Under the pieces are notes generated by a model. It did not search any database. It was given only the letters and a program-made list of their open reading frames with translations, and was not told the DNA's origin. DNA of 64,000 nt from Hyphomicrobiales bacterium (GTDB lineage: Bacteria > Pseudomonadota > Alphaproteobacteria > Rhizobiales > Rhizobiaceae). The position numbers were made by a program, and so were the translations under genes. The stretch lies in assembly GCA_900469955.1 (NCBI GenBank), contig UBYX01000020.1:142205-206204 (forward strand), written 5' to 3'. Each line of letters opens with the position of its first letter. The stretch's first letter is position 1. Positions 47,154 through 56,746 of this stretch are shown here, piece after piece.

Positions 47154-47633
47154 ATGCCTAATAGCGACGGGTTCATGGATGCGGCACTCGCCGAGGCAAG
47201 GGGCGCCGCGGCGCGCGGCGAGGTCCCGGTCGGAGCGGTCCTGGTGCTCGATGGCGCAATCATCGCACGATCCGGAAACCGCACCCGCGCCGCCAACGAC
47301 GTGACCGCCCATGCAGAGATCGTCGTCATCCGCGAAGCATCCGCAGCGCTCGGTCAGGAGCGGCTCGCCGGTGCGGATCTCTATGTGACGCTGGAGCCCT
47401 GCACGATGTGCGCGGGGGCGATCTCGTTCGCGCGCATCCGCCGCCTCTATTACGGTTCGGAAGATCCCAAAGGCGGGGCGGTCCATAGCGGAGTGCGCTT
47501 CTTCAGCCAGCCAACCTGCCACCACGCCCCGGACGTCTATTCCGGTCTGGGCGAAACCGAGGCAGCAGCCCTGCTCACCGGCTTCTTCAAATCGAAAAGA
47601 GATACGGACGCGGCCGGACCCGGCGAGATCTGA
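47154..47633 (+). CDS. tadA: tRNA-adenosine(34) deaminase
   Basis: Zn-dependent deaminase that converts A34 to inosine in tRNA-Arg(ACG). The zinc ligands and proton shuttle are visible as His53-Ala-Glu55 (TAHAEIVVIREA) and Cys83/Cys86 in LEPCTMCAGAI. 159 residues. AGAGGA precedes the ATG at 47154. Its TGA abuts the stop of the convergent lipoprotein gene in the palindrome TGATCA. Confidence 0.95.
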   Translation: MPNSDGFMDAALAEARGAAARGEVPVGAVLVLDGAIIARSGNRTRAANDVTAHAEIVVIREASAALGQERLAGADLYVTLEPCTMCAGAISFARIRRLYYGSEDPKGGAVHSGVRFFSQPTCHHAPDVYSGLGETEAAALLTGFFKSKRDTDAAGPGEI

Positions 47634-48263
47634 TCAGAACAGCTTCCACCAGTCGCTGGACTTCTTTGCGTCCGCGGCTTCCTTGCGACGGCGCTTTTCC
47701 TTCTGAAGCTCGGGCTCGCCGACATCGTTCAGATTGGCCGCATCGGTGGAGCGGAACTCCGCAGGCGGTTCGACAAGCGAGCGGCGGCGGGCCGAGACAT
47801 CGACCGTCTCGGCGTCCTGCTTGGCCTTGCGGAAGGCCTCCCACTTTTCGGACTCGGTCATCTGCCCCGCCTCACCCTTGCCGGCCAGCAGCGGAGAACG
47901 GTAGCCCGGATCCTTCTCATTGGCCGCTGCCTCGTCACGCAGGCGCTGACGGGTCTCTTCCGGAGATTCGACCCAGTTCGGGTTGTTCTCGCGGTTGGCG
48001 AGCGACTGCTGCGGCGGCGGCAGGTTCGCAGCATCTCCCTTGGCCACGACCAAAGCCGGGCGGGGATTGTATTTCAGATTGCGCTTCGCTTCGTCATTCT
48101 TGCCGCCGAGCGAAACGGACTGACCGAGGTCGTCGGTCAACTGCTCGAAAGCCGTCTTGTCGGTACCGTAGGTCGGCCCGCCCGCGCAGCCCGAAAGGGC
48201 CAATGCCGAGGCGAGAATGCCGGCCACGCCCATGCCGACACGAAACGCAGATGTGGTTATCAT
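47634..48263 (-). CDS. Hypothetical lipoprotein
   Basis: 209 residues, function unknown. A signal sequence with lipobox LSGC (GVAGILASALALSGC) predicts an outer- or inner-membrane lipoprotein; the mature part is hydrophilic, with NPRPALVV, NNPNWVESPEETRQRLRDEA and a basic C-terminal stretch (LQKEKRRRKEAADAKKSSDW). Homologues are common next to ileS in rhizobia as I recall. GGAAGGG is 5 nt before ATG 48263. Confidence 0.85.
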   Translation of the reverse strand: MITTSAFRVGMGVAGILASALALSGCAGGPTYGTDKTAFEQLTDDLGQSVSLGGKNDEAKRNLKYNPRPALVVAKGDAANLPPPQQSLANRENNPNWVESPEETRQRLRDEAAANEKDPGYRSPLLAGKGEAGQMTESEKWEAFRKAKQDAETVDVSARRRSLVEPPAEFRSTDAANLNDVGEPELQKEKRRRKEAADAKKSSDWWKLF

Positions 48264-48393
48264 CAAAACCCTTCCAGCGGCGTCCGTCCCGACGCCTCAG
48301 TCTACTTGCACCCCAAGTGGCGGGAAAATCCGGCCAATTTCGGGCAGAAATACCGGATGACGCGGCAAAGCGCAATCATCCGGCTATTTTGGA

Positions 48394-51369
48394 TCAACCG
48401 AGGCGGCCAAGGCTCGCAAGCTCGCGAAGCGCGGCGGCATCGCGGGCCGAGACCTCAGGATATTCAGGGTCGGAACCCACATCCTTCGTCACCCGCCAGG
48501 AGCGGGCGCATTTCACGCCCTCCGCCAGCGTCGGATCGACAACCACACCCGGCACTTCCGGGAGCCGGAACGCATCCTGCGGTCCCTCGCCCGCCACGAT
48601 GGCGATGCCTGACGTGATGCAGGTTTCTTCGAAGTCGTGCCCTTCCAGCGCCTTCAGAAGCTCGGGATCGGTCACATAGACCACCGGTGCCGCCTCCAGC
48701 GAGGAGCCGATGCGCTTGTCCTTGCGCTCGATCTCCAGCGCGCCGGTGACGACCGAGCGAACCTTGCGGATCTTCGCCCATTTCTCGGCGACGGCCTCGT
48801 TCTTCCAGTCGGCCGGGATTGCCGGGAACTGTTCGAGATGCACGGAGACCGCCTGCGGATTGCGGGACAGCCAGGCCTCCTCGGTCGTGAACGGCAGCAT
48901 GGGAGCAAGCCACGTGACCGCGCAGTCGAAGATCTTGCGGATCACGGCCAATGCCGTACGCCGACGCAGCGAAGATGGCGCATCGCAATAGAGCGCGTCC
49001 TTGCGGATGTCGAAATAGAAGGCCGACAGCTCGATATTGGCAAAATCGATGAGAGCGCGGGCGATCTTCTTGAATTCGAAGGCGTCGTAACCCTCACGCA
49101 CGACCTTATCGAGTTCCGCCAGCCGATGCAGCATCAGCTTCTCGAGTTCGGGCAGGTCGCTATAGGCGATCTCCTCCCCCTGATCATGGGCGAGCGTGCC
49201 GAGCATCCAGCGGATCGTGTTGCGCAGCTTGCGATAGGCATCCACATTGGTCTGGATGATCGTCTTGCCGAGACGCTGATCTTCCCAATAGTCTGTCGTC
49301 ATGACCCAGAGGCGCAGGATATCGGCGCCCGCGTCCTTCATCACGTCCTGCGGCGCCACCACGTTGCCGAGCGACTTCGACATCTTCTGGCCCTTCTCAT
49401 CCATGGTGAAACCATGGGTGACGACCGTGTCATAGGGCGCCCGGCCGCGGGTAGCGGCGGATTCCAGAAGCGAGGAATGAAACCAGCCGCGATGCTGGTC
49501 GGAGCCTTCCAGATAGACGTCGGCCGGCCATTTCAGGTCCGGACGGTCCTCCAGCGTGAAGGTGTGCGTCGAGCCCGAGTCGAACCAGACGTCGAGGATG
49601 TCCATGACCTGCGTCCAGCCTTCGTTGGCGCGAGAGCCGAGGAAACGCTCGCGGGCGCCTGCGGCGAACCAGGCGTCGGCGCCTTCCTTTTCGAACGCGT
49701 CGAGGATGCGCTGGTTGACCGCTTCGTCCTGAAGGATCTCGCCCTCATCATCCACGAAGACGCAGATCGGAACGCCCCAGGCGCGCTGGCGCGACAGCAC
49801 CCAGTCCGGGCGCTGCTCGATCATCGCACGCAGGCGGTTCTGACCGCCGGCCGGGACGAAGCGTGTGTCATCGATCGCCTTGAGCGCACGGGTGCGCAGC
49901 GTCGTGCCGTCCTTGAGGTCCTTGTCCATATAGACGAACCACTGCGGCGTGTTGCGGAAGATGATCGGCTTCTTCGACCGCCAGGAATGCGGATACTGGT
50001 GCTTCAGCCGGCCGCGGGCGAAAAGCGCGTTCCTCTCGATCAGCGCCTTGATGACACGATCGTTGGCATCGCCCTTCTTGCCGTTGTCGTCCATGACGCG
50101 CACGCCGTCGAAGCCAGGCGCGTCGGCCGTGTAGGTGCCGGAATCATCGACCGGGAACGGGATCTTCGTGTCGATGCCGCGCGCTTCCAGCTCCCGGACA
50201 TGATGCGTCCAGGCCTCGAAGTCCTCGCGGCCGTGGCTCGGGGCGGTGTGAACGAAGCCGGTACCGGCATCGTCGGTGACATGATCGCCGGCGAGAAGTG
50301 GGACATCGAAGTCATAGCCGCCGCCGAGGCCCTTGAGGGGATGGGCGCAGGTGATTGCCGCCATTTCATCGGCAGAAACGGCGCGCAGGCGCTTGTACTG
50401 CAGCTTGGCCTTAGCAAAGCTCTCTTCCGCCAGATTGTCTGCAAAGATCAACTTCTCATCGGGGCGCGGGCCGAAGTCATTCTCAGCCGCGGTGATCTCG
50501 TAGAGGCCGTAAGCGATCTTCGGGGAATAGGAGATCGCGCGGTTGCCGGGGATGGTCCAGGGCGTGGTCGTCCAGATGACGACATGGGCGCCTTCTAGCT
50601 CATTCCGCGAATTGACCACTGGCATTTTGCCACCAGTGTCCGACAACCATTCTGCTTTAGCGGCTCCCTCTACCGTAACCACCGGAAACTTCACCCAGAT
50701 CGTATCGGACTCATAATCCTGATACTCGACTTCCGCTTCCGCCAGCGCGGTGCGCTCGACGACCGACCACATGATCGGCTTCGAGCCCCGATAGAGCTGG
50801 CCGCTCTTGGCGATCTTCAGGAGTTCGCCTGCGATGCGGCTTTCCGCGTGAAAATTCATCGTCAGGTACGGATTGTCGAAGTCGCCGACAATGCCGAGAC
50901 GCTTGAATTCGTCGCCCTGCACCTTGATCCACTTTTCCGCATAGGCACGGCACTCACGGCGGAACTCGATCATCGCGTCCGGCTGCTTGAGGTCCGGCTT
51001 CTGCTTGCCCTTGGAGCGATAGTTCTCTTCCTCGATCTTCCACTCGATCGGCAGGCCGTGGCAGTCCCAGCCGGGCACGTAGTTGGAGTCATAGCCACGC
51101 ATCTGGAACGAGCGGGTGATGACGTCCTTCAGGATCTTGTTCAGCGCGTGGCCGATATGGATGTTGCCGTTGGCATAGGGCGGGCCGTCGTGAAGGACGA
51201 ACTTTTCGCGACCGGCGGCGGAGGCGCGCAGTTGCTTGTAGAGATCCATCTGCTGCCAGCGGGCGACCAGTTCCGGCTCCTTCTGCGGCAGTCCGGCGCG
51301 CATCGGGAAGTCGGTTTCGGGCAGATAGAGTGTCTTCGAGTAGTCGAGCTTTTCGGCGGTATCGGTCAT
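48394..51369 (-). CDS. ileS: Isoleucyl-tRNA synthetase
   Basis: Class I synthetase charging tRNA-Ile, 991 residues. HIGH lies at 71-74 in [15 protein letters not shown] and KMSKS near residue 660 ([15 protein letters not shown]); [11 protein letters not shown] and the editing-domain [13 protein letters not shown] are also present. Somewhat longer than E. coli IleS (938). The usual rhizobial neighbour is ribF; here a toxin-antitoxin pair separates them. Confidence 0.97.
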   Translation of the reverse strand: MTDTAEKLDYSKTLYLPETDFPMRAGLPQKEPELVARWQQMDLYKQLRASAAGREKFVLHDGPPYANGNIHIGHALNKILKDVITRSFQMRGYDSNYVPGWDCHGLPIEWKIEEENYRSKGKQKPDLKQPDAMIEFRRECRAYAEKWIKVQGDEFKRLGIVGDFDNPYLTMNFHAESRIAGELLKIAKSGQLYRGSKPIMWSVVERTALAEAEVEYQDYESDTIWVKFPVVTVEGAAKAEWLSDTGGKMPVVNSRNELEGAHVVIWTTTPWTIPGNRAISYSPKIAYGLYEITAAENDFGPRPDEKLIFADNLAEESFAKAKLQYKRLRAVSADEMAAITCAHPLKGLGGGYDFDVPLLAGDHVTDDAGTGFVHTAPSHGREDFEAWTHHVRELEARGIDTKIPFPVDDSGTYTADAPGFDGVRVMDDNGKKGDANDRVIKALIERNALFARGRLKHQYPHSWRSKKPIIFRNTPQWFVYMDKDLKDGTTLRTRALKAIDDTRFVPAGGQNRLRAMIEQRPDWVLSRQRAWGVPICVFVDDEGEILQDEAVNQRILDAFEKEGADAWFAAGARERFLGSRANEGWTQVMDILDVWFDSGSTHTFTLEDRPDLKWPADVYLEGSDQHRGWFHSSLLESAATRGRAPYDTVVTHGFTMDEKGQKMSKSLGNVVAPQDVMKDAGADILRLWVMTTDYWEDQRLGKTIIQTNVDAYRKLRNTIRWMLGTLAHDQGEEIAYSDLPELEKLMLHRLAELDKVVREGYDAFEFKKIARALIDFANIELSAFYFDIRKDALYCDAPSSLRRRTALAVIRKIFDCAVTWLAPMLPFTTEEAWLSRNPQAVSVHLEQFPAIPADWKNEAVAEKWAKIRKVRSVVTGALEIERKDKRIGSSLEAAPVVYVTDPELLKALEGHDFEETCITSGIAIVAGEGPQDAFRLPEVPGVVVDPTLAEGVKCARSWRVTKDVGSDPEYPEVSARDAAALRELASLGRLG

Positions 51370-51623
51370 GGCGGGTAATCGTCTCTGGCAGCGCTCAAGG
51401 GGCGCATCTTGAATGAAAATTCGGTGGCGGAAGGCGCTTACGCAAGCGCCGAAAACCCGGACCCTCCGGCCGCTCCTAAAGCGCGCGGAAGGCCGGGCCT
51501 ATAATTCGAATGATCCGGGCCAGCCTGAATTTTTTCATGGTGGCGGTTATTACGGGTTTTTGCGTCGGAAAGGAAGGGGCAAAACCAAATACCCTCCTCG
51601 ACTCTCGCTCCACTTGGAATTAT

Positions 51624-51639
51624 ATCTGACCATCTGACC
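51624..51639. promoter_or_regulatory. Tandem 8-bp repeat upstream of the antitoxin gene
   Basis: atctgacc occurs twice back to back (51624-51631 and 51632-51639), ending 14 nt before the antitoxin ATG and overlapping a TATATC that could be a -10. Antitoxin autoregulators often bind such repeats. Confidence 0.45.
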
Positions 51640-51653
51640 AGTTGGAGATTTCC

Positions 51654-51926
51654 ATGCCAGCAGAACCCAATGTTAGAAACAATAGCTGGAAGCTCGAAGA
51701 TGCCAAAGCGCGCTTCAGCGAGGTGGTGCGACGTGCGCGCAGCGAAGGGCCTCAGCATGTGACGGTGCGGGGTCGCGATAGTGTCGTCGTCATCAGTACC
51801 GAAGAATTGAAAAAACTTACTAAAATCGAAACAAGAGCGCCTTTCGTCGAATTTATGGAGGGGCTCGGTCTGGATAAACTGCCCCTGGAGCGAGACGTAG
51901 ATCGTGGCCGGGAGATCGACCTTTGA
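51654..51926 (+). CDS. Phd/YefM-family antitoxin
   Basis: 90 residues. The conserved N-terminal domain is WKLEDAKARFSEVVRRARSE, then GPQHVTVRGRDSVVVISTEE; the C-terminal part is charged and probably wraps the toxin. ATG 51654 has GGAG 6 nt upstream; an in-frame TTG at 51642 is less likely. The stop overlaps the start of the PIN-domain toxin gene. It likely represses its own operon. Confidence 0.93.
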   Translation: MPAEPNVRNNSWKLEDAKARFSEVVRRARSEGPQHVTVRGRDSVVVISTEELKKLTKIETRAPFVEFMEGLGLDKLPLERDVDRGREIDL

Positions 51927-52381
51927 TCGGGTGGCTGCTCGATACCAATGTAATCGCAACGCTGATCAATCCAAACGGTGCGCCCACCGCCAAGCGTTGG
52001 GCTGCCGAGCAGGACGAGGGACGGTTTTTTATCAGCGTCCTCACGCTAGCCGAATACGACAAGGGCATCGAAAACCTGCCGCCGGATGACGAAGACCGCT
52101 ACCGCTACACAGCAGCTCGCGATGCACTGGAAGATCGGTTTGCCGGCCGCATACTGTCCGTCAGCGATCCAATCGTGCGTCGATGGGGCGCAATATCGGG
52201 AAAGGTGAAGCAGGCCACGGGCCACGCGCCACCCGTCATCGACACGCTCTTTGCTGCGACAGCGTTGGAACACAATCTTTATCTGGCTACCCGCAACGTC
52301 AAAGACAGGCGCGCCTCAGGTGCCGCGATCTTTGACCCTTGGCAGGACGATCCGGAACGCTTTCCGCTCAGCAGGCGCTGA
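51923..52381 (+). CDS. vapC: VapC-like PIN-domain toxin
   Basis: 152-residue ribonuclease of the PIN family. Acidic residues expected at the Mg2+ site are visible: Asp7 (WLLDTNVIA), Glu44 (LTLAEYDKG), Asp107 (PPVIDTLFAATA) and Asp128 (ATRNVKDR). It starts with TTG at 51923, overlapping the antitoxin TGA by 2 nt (TTGA), with GGGAG upstream. It stops 3 nt short of the convergent ribF stop. Neutralised by the upstream Phd-type protein. Confidence 0.93.
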   Translation: MIGWLLDTNVIATLINPNGAPTAKRWAAEQDEGRFFISVLTLAEYDKGIENLPPDDEDRYRYTAARDALEDRFAGRILSVSDPIVRRWGAISGKVKQATGHAPPVIDTLFAATALEHNLYLATRNVKDRRASGAAIFDPWQDDPERFPLSRR

Positions 52382-52384
52382 CCA

Positions 52385-53365
52385 TCAAAACGCGATCTTC
52401 GCGTCCAATTCGCCCAATGGCCTCACGCCGGAGAGTAGCGCCCGCGCCTCTTCCTCGTCCCGCTTGATCTGGGCGACCAGTGGGTCGAGGCCGTCGAATT
52501 TCAACTCGTCACGCAGATGCCCGAAGAAGGAGACGGAACAGATTTCGCCATAAAGGCTGCCGGAAAAATCGAAGACATAGGTTTCGAGCAGCGGCACACC
52601 GTTTTCCGTCACGGTGGGGCGGCGCCCATAGCTTGCCACTCCATCATGAAGCGTCCCGTCCGCGCGGCGAAAGTGAACGGCATAGATGCCGGGCTTCAGT
52701 TCCGCTTCCGGTGGAAGCTGCATGTTGGCGGTGGGGAAGCCGAGCTGACGGCCGAGTTTTTCGCCGCCGATCACCTCCGCCTCCACGGTATATCTGTAAC
52801 CAAGCAAGCCGGCGGCGGCGGCGACATCGCCTTCGCCCAGCAGCGCCCGGATTCTGCTAGAGGAAATGACCTCGGCATTCTCGTCTCGGAACGCGTCCAT
52901 CAGCGAGACCGTGAAACCGTGTCGTTCTCCGGAAGCCATCAGGAAGGCGGGGCCGCCCTCCCTGCCCTTGCCGAAATGGAAGTCGAAGCCGGTGACGACG
53001 GCGCTGGCGGAGAGCCAGTCGACCAGGATGGTCTGGATGAACTCTTCCGCCGAGCGGGTCGAAAACTCACGATCGAAAGGATATTCGATCACCGAACGGA
53101 AGCCCATCGCCTCCAGAAGGCGGGCCTTCATGGGCGCAGGCGTGAGACGGAAGACCGGTTCTTCGGGCCTAAACACCGTGCGCGGGTGCGGCTCGAATGT
53201 CAGCACCAGGGCTGGAACGCCCCGTTCCGCTGCAAGCGTCAGGGCGCGCTCCAGCACGCTGCGGTGACCGCGATGTACCCCGTCAAAATTGCCGATCGCC
53301 ACCACGCCGCCCTTCAGCGCTTCGGGCAGCGGTTCCTTCTTCTCATTGCGATGAAATACGGTCAT
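52385..53365 (-). CDS. ribF: Bifunctional riboflavin kinase/FAD synthetase
   Basis: Converts riboflavin to FMN and FAD. The N-terminal nucleotidyltransferase domain has GNFDGVHRGHRSVLER (about 25-40) and SSRIRALLGEGDVAAA; the C-terminal riboflavin kinase domain has LGFPTANMQLPPEAELKPGIY. I use ATG 53365 (326 residues). It follows the HAD-IIA gene by 16 nt and is convergent with the vapC-like gene, 3 nt away. Confidence 0.95.
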   Translation of the reverse strand: MTVFHRNEKKEPLPEALKGGVVAIGNFDGVHRGHRSVLERALTLAAERGVPALVLTFEPHPRTVFRPEEPVFRLTPAPMKARLLEAMGFRSVIEYPFDREFSTRSAEEFIQTILVDWLSASAVVTGFDFHFGKGREGGPAFLMASGERHGFTVSLMDAFRDENAEVISSSRIRALLGEGDVAAAAGLLGYRYTVEAEVIGGEKLGRQLGFPTANMQLPPEAELKPGIYAVHFRRADGTLHDGVASYGRRPTVTENGVPLLETYVFDFSGSLYGEICSVSFFGHLRDELKFDGLDPLVAQIKRDEEEARALLSGVRPLGELDAKIAF

Positions 53366-53381
53366 CGATGCAATTTCCGCT

Positions 53382-54230
53382 TCAGGCCAGACGCGGCATC
53401 CAGTATTTCGGCGTCGCATTCTCGCGCTTCAGCCAGGCGTTCAGGATCGCCTCGTCCGTCTGACCGTTGATCGTGTATTCCGCCACATGAATGCCGCTGC
53501 TGATATAAAGCAGGTCGAGACCGTAGGCGAGCGCGCCGCGCACGTCGGTCGGCATGCCGTCACCAATCGCCAGAACCCGGCTCATGGGGAAATCGCCGCG
53601 CACTTCGCGAGCCGCATCCAAAGTCGCCTCGTAGATCGGCCTGTGTGGCTTGCCGGCGACACGTATCTTGCCACCCAGCTCTTCGTAATAGGCCGCAACT
53701 GCCCCGGCACAGGGAATGATGCGATGGCCGCGCTCGACCACCAGATCGGGGTTGGCACAGATCAGCGGCACGTCGCGCTTGGCAAAGCCTGTCAGCATGT
53801 CAGTATAGTCTTCCGGCACTTCCTCTTCGTCGTCGAAGAAGCCGGTGCAGACAATGCAGTCCGCCTGGTCGGCCGGAACGACTTCCACGCCGAGGCCGTC
53901 GAACAGGTTGAGATCGCGGTCCGGGCCGATCAGAAAGACTTTCTTCGGGCCGTCGACGATCAGGTGCTGTGTCACGTCCCCTGATGTCACGATGCGGTCG
54001 TAGGTTTCGTCGGGCACGCCGAGTGCGCGCATCTGCTGGATGACACCGGGCGCCGGGCGCGGCGAATTGGTGATGAGGACAACGGTCGCCCCCGCTTCAC
54101 GAGCGGCGGCGAGCGCCTTGCAGGAATGCATGAACGGGTCGACGCCGTTGTGAACGACGCCCCAGACGTCGGAAAGAACCACGTCATACTCGCCGATGAC
54201 TTCGCTCAGATTCTGGATGCGCTTTGCCAT
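53382..54230 (-). CDS. HAD-IIA family hydrolase (TIGR01459 type)
   Basis: 282 residues, class IIA HAD phosphatase of the group found beside ribF in alphaproteobacteria. The nucleophile is Asp21 in VVLSDVWGVVHNGV; motif II is VVLITNSPRP, and the cap and motif III-IV contain GKPHRPIYEATLDAA and AIGDGMPTDVRGA. Starts at ATG 54230. Placement upstream of ribF suggests a phosphatase linked to flavin metabolism, which is inference. Confidence 0.9.
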   Translation of the reverse strand: MAKRIQNLSEVIGEYDVVLSDVWGVVHNGVDPFMHSCKALAAAREAGATVVLITNSPRPAPGVIQQMRALGVPDETYDRIVTSGDVTQHLIVDGPKKVFLIGPDRDLNLFDGLGVEVVPADQADCIVCTGFFDDEEEVPEDYTDMLTGFAKRDVPLICANPDLVVERGHRIIPCAGAVAAYYEELGGKIRVAGKPHRPIYEATLDAAREVRGDFPMSRVLAIGDGMPTDVRGALAYGLDLLYISSGIHVAEYTINGQTDEAILNAWLKRENATPKYWMPRLA

Positions 54231-54329
54231 GCCTGCCTGCCTCGTGATTTCGATTGGCGCTGATGTCGCAAAGCTTGCCCGCGAAGGCAAGGAGATTTGC
54301 GTTCCGCATCCCTCGATTTCAGCACAGCG

Positions 54330-55691
54330 TCACAGAAGAGCCGGAAGCTTGAGCGCCAGACCGGCCAGAGCGCATATGGCCAGCACAGGCACCATGCCAA
54401 CCTTCATCCGGAACAAAAGAAACGCCGAAAGCAGGAAAAGCAGGAATGCGACGAGGTCGAGGCTCGTCCAGACGGGCCAGGAAACATGGAGTCCGGCCGC
54501 CTGCCACAGTGAGACCTCTCCGACCTCGCGGAACAGGACATGCATGCCGAACCAAACGGCGAGATTGAGGATGACCCCCACCACGGCGGCCGTGATCGCC
54601 GAGAGGGCCGCGGAAAATGTCGCATTGCCGCGGAGCCGCTCGATAAACGGTGCTCCGGCAAAAATCCAGATGAAGCTCGGCACGAAGGTGGCCCAGGCAA
54701 CCAGCAGGGCGCCGACGACGCCGCCCGTGACGGCTCCAAGCCCCGCAGCCTCGCGGAAGCCGACAAGGAAGCCGACGAAAGAAAGCACCAGCACCAGCGG
54801 CCCCGGTGTAGTCTCTGCCAGGGCCAGTCCGTCCAGCATTTCGCCCGGTTTCAGCCAGCCGTAGTCCTGGACCGCCACCTGCGCCACATAGGCGAGCACC
54901 GCATAAGCGCCGCCGAAGGTGACCAGTGCCATCTTGGAGAAGAAAGTGAACATGGCCAACAGCGCTTCCGTGCCCGAAACCAACCAGAGGGCCAGGAGCG
55001 GAAGCTGCCAGACGCCGATCCAGAAAAGGAGCGTCGCAATCGCCTTCAGAGCCGGCGGACGTTTTGGAAGATCGATGGGCCCGGCTTTTCCCGTCGGCGG
55101 GCCGCCGCCGGACCGGGCGGAAACGAAGCCTGCTATGCCCGCCAGCAGCACGACCAGCGGAAACGGCAGGCTGAAAAAGAACAGCGAGATAAAGGCCAGA
55201 GCCGCGATGGCGAAGAGGAACCTGCTTTTCAGCGTCTTGCGCCCGAGCCGGATCACCGCCTCGACGACGATCGCCAGCACGGCCGCTTTCAAGCCAAAAA
55301 AGAGACCAGTCAGCCAGGTCGTATCCTGATAGAGCGAATAGGCGGTCGAAAGTGCAATAATGACCGCCAAACCAGGCAACACGAAGAGCAATCCGGCGAT
55401 CATGCCGCCCCGCACGCCGTGTTTCAGCCAGCCGATGTAGGTTGCAAGCTGCTGTGCTTCCGGGCCTGGAAGCAGCATGCAGTAATTGAGCGCATGGAGA
55501 AAACGCTCCTCGGAGATCCAGCGTCTTTCATCGACCAGAATCCGATGCATCAGGCCGATCTGCCCCGCCGGTCCACCGAAACTCAAAAAACCGATCCGGG
55601 CGAAAACCGACGTCATTTCGGCCAGTGTCGGCTCCGCCGAAACGTCTTCTCCTGCCATCTGCTCGATCACCGTTTCATTTCCGTGAGCCAT
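54330..55691 (-). CDS. chrA: Chromate efflux transporter ChrA (bidomain)
   Basis: CHR-family chromate exporter. Both homologous halves are present: IGFLSFGGPAGQIGLMHRILVDERRWISEERFL in the first and MALVTFGGAYAVLAYVAQVAV in the second, each with several membrane helices; ALAETTPGPLVLVLSFVGFLVG is the second-half signature. About 453 residues from ATG 55691. The start lies 17 nt inside the end of the rhodanese-ChrB gene, so they are translationally coupled. Confidence 0.94.
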   Translation of the reverse strand: MAHGNETVIEQMAGEDVSAEPTLAEMTSVFARIGFLSFGGPAGQIGLMHRILVDERRWISEERFLHALNYCMLLPGPEAQQLATYIGWLKHGVRGGMIAGLLFVLPGLAVIIALSTAYSLYQDTTWLTGLFFGLKAAVLAIVVEAVIRLGRKTLKSRFLFAIAALAFISLFFFSLPFPLVVLLAGIAGFVSARSGGGPPTGKAGPIDLPKRPPALKAIATLLFWIGVWQLPLLALWLVSGTEALLAMFTFFSKMALVTFGGAYAVLAYVAQVAVQDYGWLKPGEMLDGLALAETTPGPLVLVLSFVGFLVGFREAAGLGAVTGGVVGALLVAWATFVPSFIWIFAGAPFIERLRGNATFSAALSAITAAVVGVILNLAVWFGMHVLFREVGEVSLWQAAGLHVSWPVWTSLDLVAFLLFLLSAFLLFRMKVGMVPVLAICALAGLALKLPALL

Positions 55692-56493
55692 GCACCACCC
55701 AATCATGCTTTTCGTCTGTCGCGTCGCGCGCCCAGCGATAAAGGGCGTCGTAGATGAGCATTCCCTGCTCCAACTGTGCCAGATCGTCGGAATACATGCG
55801 CGACAGGCCGAGCGATATCGCCAGAAGCCCTGCGGCCTGCGGCTCCAGATCCGGCCGATCGGTATCGGCTCCGCGGACGATGCGGGCGAGATGTGCGAGC
55901 GCTGGAAAGGCAAGGCCAAACTCTTCAACCATGATGTCGAAGCTGCAGAGTTCGCCGCGATGGCTCCAGAAAACGCCTTCGACATCAAAAGGCGTCGCAC
56001 CGAAGCGCTCGGCGACGGCTTCAACCTCAGCGGCCGAGACGAACAGAAAAGCGGCGTCGGGATCGACGAAACGGCGGATCAGCCAAGGACAGGCGATGCG
56101 GTCGATCTTCGGCCGGGCGCGCGTTACCCAGAGTGTCGCGCCATTTGCTTTCCTTTCGGGAATCCTTTCCAGAGGCAGGAGCGGCAGCCCGAGCTCCCGC
56201 CAGCTTTCGAAACCTCCCTCCAGAACCTCCGCCTCGGCACCCGCCATACGCAGGAAACCCGCAACGCCTTCGCTCAGCTTGCGGCCCTTCTGGCAGACAA
56301 CGACCACCCATCGCCCTTTGAACGACGGCGCCCAATCAGCGACATCGTCGTGGGCCTTCTTCAGCGAAGCCGGCAGCAGGAAGGGGCTTTCGGAAAAATC
56401 GTCCCGATCGCGCACATCGACAATCACCGGCGCCTTGGGCGTGCCAATCAGTCGTGCCAATTTCTCAGGTGAAATCGCGTTGTAAGTCGCCAT
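55675..56493 (-). CDS. Rhodanese-ChrB domain fusion protein
   Basis: 272 residues. An N-terminal rhodanese domain (about 8-110) has the persulfide Cys67 in WVVVVCQKGRKLSEGVAGFL; the C-terminal ChrB-type domain (about 115-260) has ATLWVTRARPKIDRIACPWL and SFDIMVEEFGL. ChrB proteins of chromate operons sense or reduce chromate. The fusion suggests a sulfur-relay or reductant role in chromate handling (inference). AGAGGG is 7 nt before ATG 56493. An 8-bp dyad lies upstream at 56511-56533. Confidence 0.88.
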   Translation of the reverse strand: MATYNAISPEKLARLIGTPKAPVIVDVRDRDDFSESPFLLPASLKKAHDDVADWAPSFKGRWVVVVCQKGRKLSEGVAGFLRMAGAEAEVLEGGFESWRELGLPLLPLERIPERKANGATLWVTRARPKIDRIACPWLIRRFVDPDAAFLFVSAAEVEAVAERFGATPFDVEGVFWSHRGELCSFDIMVEEFGLAFPALAHLARIVRGADTDRPDLEPQAAGLLAISLGLSRMYSDDLAQLEQGMLIYDALYRWARDATDEKHDWVVHGSRK

Positions 56494-56510
56494 GGTCGTG
56501 CCCTCTAAGG

Positions 56511-56533
56511 TTCATATGTGATAGTCATATGAA
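56511..56533 (-). promoter_or_regulatory. Inverted repeat, likely chr operon operator
   Basis: ttcatatg (56511-56518) and catatgaa (56526-56533) are perfect 8-bp inverted arms around tgatagt, starting 18 nt upstream of the rhodanese-ChrB start. The position fits an operator at the promoter of the chromate genes; the binding protein is unknown. Confidence 0.6.
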
Positions 56534-56708
56534 GGACGCGAACTTCGGCATGGCGCCTCGTGGGGCACTCGCAAACCCCATGCTTCATTTAGACGAAATT
56601 GCTCGCCTGAAGTCAAGCAAGGAGATCATCGCCCGCGTGGCGGATGACAGCCGCATTTACCAACTTTCAGCCAGTGCAGACGCCTGTGCTCCTTTTTTGC
56701 GTGTCGTT

Positions 56709-56738
56709 CTTGACTCCGAAGGCATGCAGTCTTACATC
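56709..56738 (+). promoter_or_regulatory. groESL promoter
   Basis: CTTGACT (56709-56715) with a TTACAT/TACATC -10 at 56732-56738 is compatible with a sigma-70 or RpoH heat-shock promoter. Transcription would begin at or just inside the CIRCE element. Confidence 0.55.
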
Positions 56739-56746
56739 GGCGACGC

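Noticed and set aside
48637..50598. 653-codon open frame antisense to ileS
   Set aside because: Lies wholly inside ileS; no recognisable motif.
51370..52381. Genomic island or prophage remnant at the toxin-antitoxin locus
   Set aside because: Only the two-gene cassette is foreign to the order; there is no integrase, tRNA or flanking repeat that I can see.
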